A stretch of DNA of 9,238 nt, taken from contig JAAZNO010000223.1 in NCBI GenBank assembly GCA_012798275.1, positions 1 through 9,238 on the forward strand, given 5' to 3'. This stretch comes from Chloroflexota bacterium. Its GTDB lineage: Bacteria > Chloroflexota > Anaerolineae > B4-G1 > SLSP01. Positions 1 through 6,587 of the stretch are shown piece by piece. Numbering within the stretch: the stretch's first letter is position 1; every line of letters starts with the position of its first letter. The notes under the pieces are model-generated. The model was not told the DNA's origin and made no database searches. It saw only the letters and a program-made list of their open reading frames with translations. A program made the translations under genes and the position numbers.

Positions 1-96
1 CTGGTTCAAGTCCTCACCGCCCTGAACACCGAGCTGCCCGCCCACGAAGCCCTGCAAGAGGCCGTGGCCGGCTGTAACAGGGAGCTGACGCCATGA
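1..96 (+). CDS. 3' end of an unidentified upstream gene (partial)
   Basis: The first frame is open from the window edge for 31 codons and ends in TGA at 94-96. The tail reads ...EALQEAVAGCNRELTP. Its stop shares an ATGA overlap with the next gene, which strongly suggests that it is a real gene, translationally coupled to the phosphatase downstream. A Shine-Dalgarno-like AGGGAG lies inside it at 79-84 and would serve the next start. Too little of the protein is visible to assign a family, and I do not recognise the tail. Confidence 0.6.
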   Translation: MVQVLTALNTELPAHEALQEAVAGCNRELTP

Positions 97-890
97 CGCT
101 GACCCCCGAAGCGTATCCCTCCTGGCTGAGCGCGGCGGCGAAAATCGCCCGTGAGGCCGGCGCGCTACTCAAAGCGCACTGGCGCAGCGGCGTCACCGTC
201 CACAGCAAAGGCTACCGCGACATCGTCACCGCCGCCGATCTGGCGGCTGAGGAGCTCATCCTGGCCCGCCTGCGCGCCGCTTTCCCCGGCCATGCCATCA
301 CCTCCGAGGAGGCCGGCGCCGACGCAGAAGCCGCTTCCACCCGCTGGCTGGTGGATCCCCTCGACGGCACCACCAATTTCGCCCGCCACAATCCCAACTT
401 TTGCGTGTCCCTGGCGGTCGCCCAAGACGGCGCGCCGGTCGTCGGCGTCATCTACGACCCGCTGCGCGATTTCCTGTTCACGGCAGCGCGCGGCGCGGGA
501 GCGGCCCTGAACGGCGCACCGCTTCACAGCTCTGGCGTCACCACACTGGCGGATGCCACCTTCGCCGCCGATTGGCCTCGAAAACCCCGGCCGCGGCAGG
601 AATTGTGGCAGCGCGCCGGGAAATTGATGGTGGAGGCCCGCACGATGCGCGTCCTGGGAGCGGCGGCCCTCAACATGGCTTATGTCGCCGCGGGCTGGTT
701 CGATCTGTACCTGGCGCAGGTGCTGGGCCCCTGGGACATGGCGGCCGGCGTCCTCATCGCGCAAGAGGCCGGCGCCGTCGCCGCCACGCTCGACGGCACG
801 CCGTGGACCCTCGAGCATCCCGATCTCGTGCTCGCAGCGACGCCGGGCCTCCTCGAGGCTTACCTGAAAGTGCAGGGGGATGACCTGTGA
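93..890 (+). CDS. Inositol monophosphatase family protein
   Basis: This 265-residue protein has the usual length and motif order of the Mg2+-dependent inositol monophosphatase superfamily, which hydrolyses phosphate monoesters such as myo-inositol phosphate in the cytoplasm. Visible motifs are the N-terminal DIVTAAD stretch (residues 43-49), SEEAG (71-75, metal-ligand Glu72), the family signature WLVDPLDGTTNF (85-96, with metal ligands Asp88 and Asp91) and the second signature GPWDMAAG (212-219, metal ligand Asp215). All expected catalytic residues are present, so it should be active. The ATG start is supported by AGGGAG eight bases upstream and by the ATGA overlap with the preceding gene. 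Its own stop overlaps the GTG start of the CAP-domain gene. Related family members act as histidinol phosphatase, fructose-1,6-bisphosphatase or 3'(2'),5'-bisphosphate nucleotidase, so the family call is firm but the substrate is open. Confidence 0.93.
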   Translation: MTLTPEAYPSWLSAAAKIAREAGALLKAHWRSGVTVHSKGYRDIVTAADLAAEELILARLRAAFPGHAITSEEAGADAEAASTRWLVDPLDGTTNFARHNPNFCVSLAVAQDGAPVVGVIYDPLRDFLFTAARGAGAALNGAPLHSSGVTTLADATFAADWPRKPRPRQELWQRAGKLMVEARTMRVLGAAALNMAYVAAGWFDLYLAQVLGPWDMAAGVLIAQEAGAVAATLDGTPWTLEHPDLVLAATPGLLEAYLKVQGDDL

Positions 891-2017
891 AACGACCCTT
901 CTCGTGCCCTCCCCGCTGGAGCCGCGCGCTCGCGCTGGGCTTGCTGCTGGCGCTTCTCTTCGGGGTCGCCCAACCGGCGGCCCTGCAGAGTGAACCAGCG
1001 CGCGATTTTGCCGGCCGGCTCAATCAGGCACGGCTCGCGGAAGGACTCGCCCCGCTGAGCTGGTCCACGCTGCTCGCACAGGCGGCCCAACGTCACGCCG
1101 ACGATCTGGCCGCTCACAACCTCATTGACAGCACCGGCTCCGATGGCTCTACCTATCGTCAGCGCATCCGCGAGACCGGCTACCGCGCCTGGAACGACGG
1201 CCTGCTGGTCTACGAAACCTTCTGGGTAGGCCTGGGAAACGCCGAGAACGCCTTGGACTGGTTCCACAACGACGCCGCCCAATGGAGCGCTTTTGTGGAT
1301 CCACGCTACCGCGAGGTCGGCGTGGGCTATGCAGAGAGCCAGAACCTGCATTATTTCGTGATCAGCTTCGGCTCCCGGCCCGGCGTGCTGCCGGTGTTCA
1401 TCAATGAAGGCGCCGAGACTACCGATCGGCCCCAGGTCGTCATTCACCTCACGAACGAGGAGGCGGTGCCACTAGGCGAGGGACGCTGGATCGGCCAGGC
1501 CATCGAAGTGCGGTTGGGAGAGACGCCTGACCTGGAGGACGCTCCATGGCAGCCGTGGGAACCGCTTCTCCCGTGGGCCTTCTCCAATGACACGCCCGGC
1601 GATTATGCCGTCTACGTTGAATTCCGAGATGGCGCCGGCCGCACCACCATCAGCCAGGATACTGTCCGGCTGACCGCGCCCGGCGAGGGTGAACCGCTGG
1701 CGCCCACCGTTCCCCATCAGGAAGTGACGCCGCCGCCAGAGCCTACTGTGGAGGCGACGACGGTTCCCACCAGCGAGCCGCCGGTGATGGAGACACCCGT
1801 GGTCACCGCGCCGCCAACGCCTATACCCACGCTCGCTGTGGCGACGCCAACCCCCGCGCCCACAGCCGAGCTCCTCAGCACACCGGCCCTCACGCCCACG
1901 CCGGTCACCGCCCTCGTCAGCGAGCGCCGCCCCGTGGACTGGCCTCTCGTGAGCGTCGTCCTGCTGCAAGGGATCGCGCTGCTTCTGGGACTGGCGGCCT
2001 TCCTGCGGCGCAAGTAA
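887..2017 (+). CDS. Secreted, membrane-anchored CAP/SCP-domain protein
   Basis: This 376-residue protein starts at GTG, overlapping the previous stop (GTGA), with AGGGGGA six bases upstream. Residues 1-33 form a signal peptide: basic start, then a Leu/Ala-rich core at 14-28. Residues about 43-165 match the bacterial CAP (YkwD/SCP-like) fold: LNQARLAEGLAPLSW, then AQRHADDLA with His70, RIRETGY (93-99), Trp125, and DPRYREVGVGYAE (138-150). Residues about 176-263 look like a beta-rich Ig-like module (GDYAVYVEFRDGAGRTT). Residues about 268-342 are a Thr/Pro stalk, followed by a hydrophobic anchor (352-372) ending in RRK. The expected topology is an extracellular domain held at the membrane by a C-terminal helix; there is no LPXTG motif. 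The second canonical CAP histidine (HR.N.L motif) is missing, so activity is doubtful. CAP proteins have diverse or unknown roles, and the function here is unknown. Confidence 0.85.
   Translation: MKRPFSCPPRWSRALALGLLLALLFGVAQPAALQSEPARDFAGRLNQARLAEGLAPLSWSTLLAQAAQRHADDLAAHNLIDSTGSDGSTYRQRIRETGYRAWNDGLLVYETFWVGLGNAENALDWFHNDAAQWSAFVDPRYREVGVGYAESQNLHYFVISFGSRPGVLPVFINEGAETTDRPQVVIHLTNEEAVPLGEGRWIGQAIEVRLGETPDLEDAPWQPWEPLLPWAFSNDTPGDYAVYVEFRDGAGRTTISQDTVRLTAPGEGEPLAPTVPHQEVTPPPEPTVEATTVPTSEPPVMETPVVTAPPTPIPTLAVATPTPAPTAELLSTPALTPTPVTALVSERRPVDWPLVSVVLLQGIALLLGLAAFLRRK
1688..1912 (+). repeat. Low-complexity Thr/Pro-coding stretch (surface stalk)
   Basis: This part of the CAP-protein gene encodes about 75 residues dominated by Thr, Pro, Val, Ala and Glu, with recurring TPTP, APTP and PPEPT units. 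The repeats are degenerate at the DNA level. Such segments are usually unfolded spacers that lift a domain off the cell surface and are often glycosylated; that role is inferred from composition and from the position between the folded domains and the membrane anchor. Confidence 0.7.
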
Positions 2018-2104
2018 GCGTGCCCTATAACCGCGAACCACCAGCCATGCTGAGTGTGGCGATAGCATCAGTCATGTAAGAGGTAAAGGTAAAGCGAAGG
2101 CGCC

Positions 2105-2989
2105 ATGGCTAAGACACCCCCCTCAGCACCACGAACGCTCAGGATATGGCAGGCGATCCAGGATTACGGCATGATCACCCTCGGCGCGCTGATCGTCGCC
2201 GCGAATGTGCCGCTGTTTTTGGAGCCGAACAACGTGATTTCTACCGGCATCACCGGCATCGGGATGTTGGCGCATTATCTGTGGGGCTGGCCCATCGGCC
2301 TGGTCACCTTGCTCATCAACATCCCCTTGATCCTGGCGGGCATTCGCTGGGGCGGCGGCTGGCGTTTCTTCATGCGCACGATCTACGCCGTGCTGGTGCT
2401 CACCCTCGGCATTGATGGACTCAGCCGCGTGCTGCCGCCCATCCAGGTCGAGCCGTTGCTCTACACCCTTTTCGGGGGGCTGCTCGATGGCATTGGCATC
2501 GGCCTGGTGCTCCGTGGCAGCGGCACCACCGGGGGCACCGACATCATTGCCCAATTGCTCAGCCGCTATCGCGGCATCGCTTTCGGTAACGTCTTCATCG
2601 TGGTCAACACCGCCATTCTGCTGGCCGCCGCCCTTGTCGTGGGCATCGTGCCGGTGCTCTACGCGCTGATCGTCAATTACGTCTCCGGTCGCGTCGTGGA
2701 CACCGTGCAGGAAGGTGCGGGCTACGCGCGCGCCGCGATCATCATCTCCCAGCACAGCCAGGAAATCAGCCAGGCCATTTTCACACAGCTCGGGCGCGGC
2801 GTGACGATCCTCGAAGCGCGCGGGGGCTACACCCAAAACCCCCAGCCGGCACTCTACGTCGTCGTGACGCGCTCGCAGGTCACACTGCTCAAGCGGCTCA
2901 TTTCGGAGATTGATCCGCGCGCCTTTGTGGTCGTCTCCGAGGCCCACGAGGTCTTGGGGGAAGGCTTCAACCCCGTCAAAGCGGCCTGA
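2105..2989 (+). CDS. YitT family membrane protein (DUF161 + DUF2179)
   Basis: This 294-residue protein has the family's usual length and layout. Hydrophobic segments lie at about 22-40, 46-60, 64-82, 90-108, 118-137 and 162-195. The conserved GSGTTGGTDIIAQLLSRY stretch (138-155) is present. A soluble C-terminal DUF2179 domain covers about 205-290 and includes the typical GRGVTILEARGGYTQ (230-243) and FVVVSEAHEVLGEGF (274-288). YitT proteins are integral membrane proteins with no settled biochemical function; they have been proposed as transporters. The ATG has GAAGG four bases upstream. The 87-base gap after the CAP gene contains a tandem GGTAAA GGTAAA (2082-2093) and a TATAAC (2026-2031) without a matching -35 box, so I cannot say whether it has its own promoter. 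The gene ends in a hairpin and faces the - strand operon. Confidence 0.92.
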   Translation: MAKTPPSAPRTLRIWQAIQDYGMITLGALIVAANVPLFLEPNNVISTGITGIGMLAHYLWGWPIGLVTLLINIPLILAGIRWGGGWRFFMRTIYAVLVLTLGIDGLSRVLPPIQVEPLLYTLFGGLLDGIGIGLVLRGSGTTGGTDIIAQLLSRYRGIAFGNVFIVVNTAILLAAALVVGIVPVLYALIVNYVSGRVVDTVQEGAGYARAAIIISQHSQEISQAIFTQLGRGVTILEARGGYTQNPQPALYVVVTRSQVTLLKRLISEIDPRAFVVVSEAHEVLGEGFNPVKAA

Positions 2990-2998
2990 ACAGGCCGC
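2981..2998 (+). terminator. Short GC-rich stem-loop over the yitT-type stop codon
   Basis: GCGGCCT (2981-2987) and AGGCCGC (2992-2998) form a perfect 7-bp stem with a GAAC loop. The TGA stop at 2987-2989 lies at the stem-loop junction. No U-run follows, so it is not a classical intrinsic terminator on its own. It may instead shield the mRNA 3' end or add to the larger hairpin 13 bases further on. Confidence 0.4.
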
Positions 2999-3011
2999 CT
3001 CTACGATGACA

Positions 3012-3039
3012 AACTGGGGGCCGTTGCTGGCCCCCAGTT
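3012..3039. terminator. Probable bidirectional terminator between convergent genes
   Basis: AACTGGGGGCC (3012-3022) and GGCCCCCAGTT (3029-3039) are a perfect 11-bp inverted repeat with a 6-base loop. It sits between two gene sets that converge, which is where a shared terminator is expected. The A/T end of each arm would give a short AGUU or AGUUUG tail in either direction, but there is no long U-tract, so termination strength is uncertain. Confidence 0.7.
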
Positions 3040-3066
3040 GAATATCCACGACAAAAATGCGCCGGC

Positions 3067-3918
3067 TCAGGCCCGCCGCGCCCGTTCCCATGCTGCGAGC
3101 AACGCCCGCCGCCCCAGCACTTCCGCCATCTCCAGACGGTACTCCGCGCTCCCCAGGAAATCCGCCGTCGGATGCAGCTCCGCCAGCGCCGGGGCCAGCG
3201 CTCCCGTGACTTTCGCCGCCGTGAGCAGCTGCCCCTTGAGCAAATGCTCGGTTTTCAGCAGGCGCACCGGACGGGAGTCCACGCCACCGAGGGCCAGGCG
3301 CACTTCCGTCGGCAGGCCCTCCTCTACAGCGACATAGGCCGCGGCGCACACGATGGGCCGATCCTTGGGCGAGCGCCCTACCCCCTCAAAGGCAGCGGCG
3401 CTGCGAACCGGGGGACGTTTCACCAGCAGTTCCGTCAACAGCACGCGCGTGCGGATCAGCCGGTCGCGGTAGGCCACAAAACTGGTGAACGGCGCCGTGT
3501 GCAACACCGGATCGGCATACCGCACGTCAGTGTCCAGCACTAACAACGCGGTCGTGAGGGGATCCGCTGGCCCGGCGACGATCAACGTCCCGCCGAGCGT
3601 GCCCTGTTCGCGCAGCGTGTGCGATTGCGTGAGGTCCGCTGCCGTCGCCAGCAGCCCATCTGCCAGCTCGCTGACCGCCGCCTCCTCGAGAAGCTGCTGC
3701 AGCGTGACCCGCGCTCCCAGCCGCACCCCCTCGATGTCACTCTCGATTTTGTCCAGTCCCAGTCCCTGGAGATCTACCACCGTTTCGAGCTGCGGATCGC
3801 CCTGCGCTACAATCCAGGCGCCGCCGCCCAGGTAGCAGGCATGGGGATTGGTCTGCGCCAGTGTCACCGCTTCTTCGAGGGTCGTAGGGCGAAGATATTG
3901 TTTTACATTGCGTAACAT
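3067..3918 (-). CDS. FAD-binding subunit of a xanthine dehydrogenase/CO dehydrogenase-type enzyme
   Basis: This 283-residue protein matches the medium, FAD-carrying subunit of molybdenum hydroxylases (XdhB/CoxM/CutM type). That subunit passes electrons from the iron-sulfur subunit to NAD+ or another acceptor in the cytoplasm. It opens with the typical YLRPTTLEEAVTL (8-20). The first flavin motif is CYLGGGAWIV (28-37) and the second is LREQGTLGGTL (102-112, usual form IRNxGTxGGN). AAFEGVGRSPKDRPIVCAAA (175-194) and LGGVDSRPVRL (210-220) follow. The C-terminal flavoprotein domain includes ADFLGSAEYRLEMAEVLGRRAL (252-273, written here as the family's GSAEYR motif region). A strong GAGGAGG lies five bases before this ATG, overlapping the stop of the ATPase gene, so it is almost certainly the last gene of the transporter operon. 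The molybdopterin and [2Fe-2S] subunits are not in the window. The family call is firm; the substrate is unknown. Confidence 0.9.
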   Translation of the reverse strand: MLRNVKQYLRPTTLEEAVTLAQTNPHACYLGGGAWIVAQGDPQLETVVDLQGLGLDKIESDIEGVRLGARVTLQQLLEEAAVSELADGLLATAADLTQSHTLREQGTLGGTLIVAGPADPLTTALLVLDTDVRYADPVLHTAPFTSFVAYRDRLIRTRVLLTELLVKRPPVRSAAAFEGVGRSPKDRPIVCAAAYVAVEEGLPTEVRLALGGVDSRPVRLLKTEHLLKGQLLTAAKVTGALAPALAELHPTADFLGSAEYRLEMAEVLGRRALLAAWERARRA

Positions 3919-3923
3919 ACATG

Positions 3924-3930
3924 CCTCCTC
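3924..3930 (-). promoter_or_regulatory. Ribosome binding site of the FAD-subunit gene
   Basis: On the - strand GAGGAGG lies five bases upstream of the ATG at 3918-3916 and overlaps the TGA of the ATPase gene. It decides between two nearby ATGs: the other, at 3922-3920, is out of frame and only one base from this site. Confidence 0.8.
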
Positions 3931-5515
3931 AAATCATTGGTGTCGCTTCTTCAGTCACACCGGCCATCAACAGGCCCAACCGCTCCGGCGTCGCTTCCGC
4001 ACGCTCCAGAATTCCCATGATCCGGCCCTCATAGATCACGGCGATGCGATCCGAGAGGGCCAGAATCTCGTCCAGGTCTTCTGAGATAAGCAGGATAGCG
4101 GCGCCTTGCTCGCGCTGCGCCTGCAACACCCGCGCCCGCTCTTCCAACAGCCGCTGATGGACGTATTCAGTCGCCCCAATGTCTAATCCGCGTGTGGGCT
4201 GCGCCGCGATGATGACCCGGGGGTCCCGGGAGAGCTCCCGCGCCAGAATGATCTTCTGGATGTTGCCCCCCGAAAGGCTCCTGGCCAACGTCTCATGGGA
4301 CGGCGTTTTGATGCGAAAGGCCTGGATGCGTTCCGCCGCGCTCTGGGCAATGGCCTGAAAATCGAAGAAGCCCGCGCGCGCGTAAGGTCGCTGGCCATGC
4401 TCGCGGAGGATCAGGTTTTCCGCCACCGTGAAATCCTGAATTATGCCATCGCGCATCCGCTCTTCGGGGATATAGGCCAATCCCAGCCGGATGAGGTCCG
4501 CCGTCAGCGCACCGGTGATGTCCTGACCTTCGAGGAACACCTGTCCTGCCGTTGCGGGACGCAGGCCATTGATGACCTCCGCGAGCTCGCGCTGCCCATT
4601 GCCGGAAACGCCCGCCAGTCCCAGGATTTCACCCGAATGCACTTCCAGATTCACGCCCCGAAGGGCGGGGATGCCCATGTCGTTCAGCGCCCAGAGATCG
4701 CGCACCGTCAGACGCACTTCCCCTATCGGGACGGCGGCTTTCTCCGGTTGCAGAATCACCTCACGGCCCACCATCATCCGCGCCAGGTCGGCCTTGGTCA
4801 TCTCGCCGCGCGGTTGACATCCTACCATGTGGCCATCCCGCAGCACCGTCACCCGATCGCTGATGGCCAACACTTCGTGCAGCTTGTGCGAGATAAAGAT
4901 GACCGCGTGCCCATCACGCACCATTTGCTTAAGAATGGTGAAAAACTCGTCCACCTCTTGGGGGGTGAGGACGGCGGTCGGCTCATCTAGAATCAACAGG
5001 GCCGCCCCGCGATAGAGCGCTTTGATGATTTCCACCCGTTGTTGCTGCCCCACGGAGAGCTGCCAGACAGGGGCTTGAGGGTCCACATGCAGGCCGTAGA
5101 TCTTGCCCAACTCCACCACGCGCGCTGAGACTCGCTCCAGGTCCGTGAGCGGCCCGCGGGAAGAGGGCAGCCCCAAAGCCACATTTTCCGCCACCGTCAG
5201 GGAGGGGACCAGCATGAAGTGCTGGTGAATCATGCCGATCCCCAACCGTATGGCGTCAACCGGTGAGTGGATCTGGACGGGCTGACCGTTGATGCGGATT
5301 TCACCTTCATCGGGACGGTACAGGCCATAGAGCACCTTCATCAGGGTGCTCTTGCCCGCACCGTTCTCCCCCAAGAGCGCATGGACCTCGCCGGCACGAA
5401 CGTCGAAGCTCACGCACTCATTGGCGCGCACCCCAGGAAAGCATTTGGTGATGCCCACCATCTCCAAACGCTCGATCCGAGGCTTTCCAGACGGCAGCAC
5501 GTCAGACTTGACCAT
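3929..5515 (-). CDS. ABC transporter ATP-binding protein, BMP/nucleoside-type, two ABC domains
   Basis: This 528-residue protein carries two ABC cassettes in one chain, as in importers of the RbsA/YufO class, and would power uptake through the two permeases encoded upstream. The first cassette is complete: Walker [10 protein letters not shown] (49-57), Q-loop Gln98, signature LSVGQQQ (153-159), Walker B LLILDEP (173-179) and H-loop His210. The second cassette has the degenerate Walker [10 protein letters not shown] (302-310), signature LSGGN (414-418) and [14 protein letters not shown] (435-448), where Gln replaces the catalytic Glu. As I recall the family, AAQPTRGLD is typical of the BMP-linked ATPases rather than of RbsA, which has DEPTRG. 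The gene starts nine bases after the lipoprotein gene, with only a weak Shine-Dalgarno (GAGAG). The transported substrate cannot be read from this subunit, but nucleosides are the best-documented class. Confidence 0.93.
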   Translation of the reverse strand: MVKSDVLPSGKPRIERLEMVGITKCFPGVRANECVSFDVRAGEVHALLGENGAGKSTLMKVLYGLYRPDEGEIRINGQPVQIHSPVDAIRLGIGMIHQHFMLVPSLTVAENVALGLPSSRGPLTDLERVSARVVELGKIYGLHVDPQAPVWQLSVGQQQRVEIIKALYRGAALLILDEPTAVLTPQEVDEFFTILKQMVRDGHAVIFISHKLHEVLAISDRVTVLRDGHMVGCQPRGEMTKADLARMMVGREVILQPEKAAVPIGEVRLTVRDLWALNDMGIPALRGVNLEVHSGEILGLAGVSGNGQRELAEVINGLRPATAGQVFLEGQDITGALTADLIRLGLAYIPEERMRDGIIQDFTVAENLILREHGQRPYARAGFFDFQAIAQSAAERIQAFRIKTPSHETLARSLSGGNIQKIILARELSRDPRVIIAAQPTRGLDIGATEYVHQRLLEERARVLQAQREQGAAILLISEDLDEILALSDRIAVIYEGRIMGILERAEATPERLGLLMAGVTEEATPMI

Positions 5516-5524
5516 GGGCCGCTC

Positions 5525-6520
5525 TCAGGGCGCGACGTTGATAGCGCCGGTAACGATGGCGTTGATGGTCGCCTCAGCCAATTGCTTGACCTCGGGAGGC
5601 AGGCTGTACGCCGGGTTGAACTCGATGTACAGGCCCTTGTTCTCCAACGTGATCGCAAAAGATTGGCCACCCAACGTGCCTTTGCCGATCAGGTCAATCA
5701 TCTCCAGGATCACACCCGACCAGTCGTAGATCTGATTCGCTACGACCACCTCAGGCGCGAGCGAGGTCTGGCTGGCCTGCGTGCCGAACCACAAGACGTT
5801 GTTTTCCTTCGCCACGCCGATGGCGCCCACCACCATTTGCGCCGTGCCGGCCATCACATCGGCGCCGGCCTTGACGTGCGTCTGAGCGGCCTCGGAGGCC
5901 AACGCCACATCGCTGAAGGAGCCGATCCAGTTGACGTTGACCTGGGCGTTGGGATTCTGCGCCTTCACGCCGGCGACAAAGCCATCCACGTAGAGTTTGG
6001 CATCGCCGGTCTCAATGGGGCCAACCACGCCAATGACATTGCTCTTGGTCAGGGCGCCGGCCATCACGCCGTTGACGTAACCACCCTGCTCCGAGCGCGC
6101 CTCATAGGCGAACACGTTGGTGATCCCCTTGTCCACAAAGGTGTCCACCGTCGTGCCCCAGGCGAAGCTGGTCTCGGGGAAATCAGGGGCGATCTCCTGC
6201 AACACGCTGCCGTACTGCGAACCGTGTGCGATCACCAGGTCATAGCCCTGGCTGGCGTAGTCGCGAATGGCAGCGCCGGCGTCATCCACCACGAACATCC
6301 CTTCCGAAATGACGAACTCCAGTTTCTCCGGCCCGCCCTGCGCCTCCTGCACCTTCAGCAAGGACTCATAAATGCTCTGGCTGAACGCCAGGTCGTTCTT
6401 GGCGCTGGGCGTCACCACCGCAATGCGGAACTTCTCGCCAGAAGCGCCGCCGCCGCCGCAGGCGCTCATCAACATCGAGGCCATCACCAACACACTGAAC
6501 CACTTAGCCAGCTTACGCAT
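5525..6520 (-). CDS. BMP family ABC transporter substrate-binding lipoprotein
   Basis: This 331-residue protein is the extracellular receptor of the importer. A lipoprotein signal peptide ends in MLMSAC, so Cys21 would be lipidated, followed by a Gly-rich linker. The mature part begins FRIAVVTPSAKNDLAFSQSIYE (31-51; split here as the IAVVTP strand and NDLAFSQS motif), the usual start of Bmp/PnrA (PF02608) proteins. Other family stretches are YDLVIAHGSQYG (93-104), SEQGGYVNGVMAG (143-155), NVIGVVGP (161-168), DGFVAGV (179-185) and GADVMAGTAQ (219-228). I chose the ATG at 6520 because AAAGGAG lies six bases upstream and a normal signal peptide follows; the frame is open 28 codons further upstream but that extension is not signal-like. 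The family binds purine nucleosides (PnrA, BmpD) and probably other small molecules. The 67-base gap before this gene is the largest in the operon, and I see no convincing promoter or hairpin in it. Confidence 0.92.
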   Translation of the reverse strand: MRKLAKWFSVLVMASMLMSACGGGGASGEKFRIAVVTPSAKNDLAFSQSIYESLLKVQEAQGGPEKLEFVISEGMFVVDDAGAAIRDYASQGYDLVIAHGSQYGSVLQEIAPDFPETSFAWGTTVDTFVDKGITNVFAYEARSEQGGYVNGVMAGALTKSNVIGVVGPIETGDAKLYVDGFVAGVKAQNPNAQVNVNWIGSFSDVALASEAAQTHVKAGADVMAGTAQMVVGAIGVAKENNVLWFGTQASQTSLAPEVVVANQIYDWSGVILEMIDLIGKGTLGGQSFAITLENKGLYIEFNPAYSLPPEVKQLAEATINAIVTGAINVAP

Positions 6521-6526
6521 CAGATG

Positions 6527-6533
6527 CTCCTTT
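6527..6533 (-). promoter_or_regulatory. Ribosome binding site of the lipoprotein gene
   Basis: On the - strand AAAGGAG lies six bases before the ATG at 6520-6518. It sits in an A/T-rich leader, unlike the GC-rich surroundings. It fixes the start at the signal peptide and suggests stronger translation than for the ATPase gene that follows. Confidence 0.8.
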
Positions 6534-6587
6534 TCTATTCTACAAAAATTTGCATGATCATCACCCACGAGCATATACGGCGCCGCC

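Noticed and set aside
1688..1912. The Thr/Pro-coding stretch as a CRISPR-like or tandem DNA repeat
   Set aside because: The repetition is at the amino-acid level and uses varied codons in an intact reading frame; there are no constant repeats with unique spacers.
2018..2104. Possible promoter before the YitT-type gene
   Set aside because: TATAAC at 2026-2031 has no -35 partner in the end of the CAP gene; the gap could equally be part of a longer transcript.
2123..3349. A 408-codon open frame on the - strand opposite the YitT-type gene
   Set aside because: It runs across a convergent gap with a terminator and overlaps the FAD-subunit gene in another frame; the composition is low-complexity (Gly, Ala, Asp, His) and no motif is visible.
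6537..6577. Possible internal promoter before the lipoprotein gene (TAGAAT at 6542-6537 or TATATG at 6577-6572 on the - strand)
   Set aside because: Neither has a -35 box at the right distance, and transcription from the first would start within or next to the Shine-Dalgarno.
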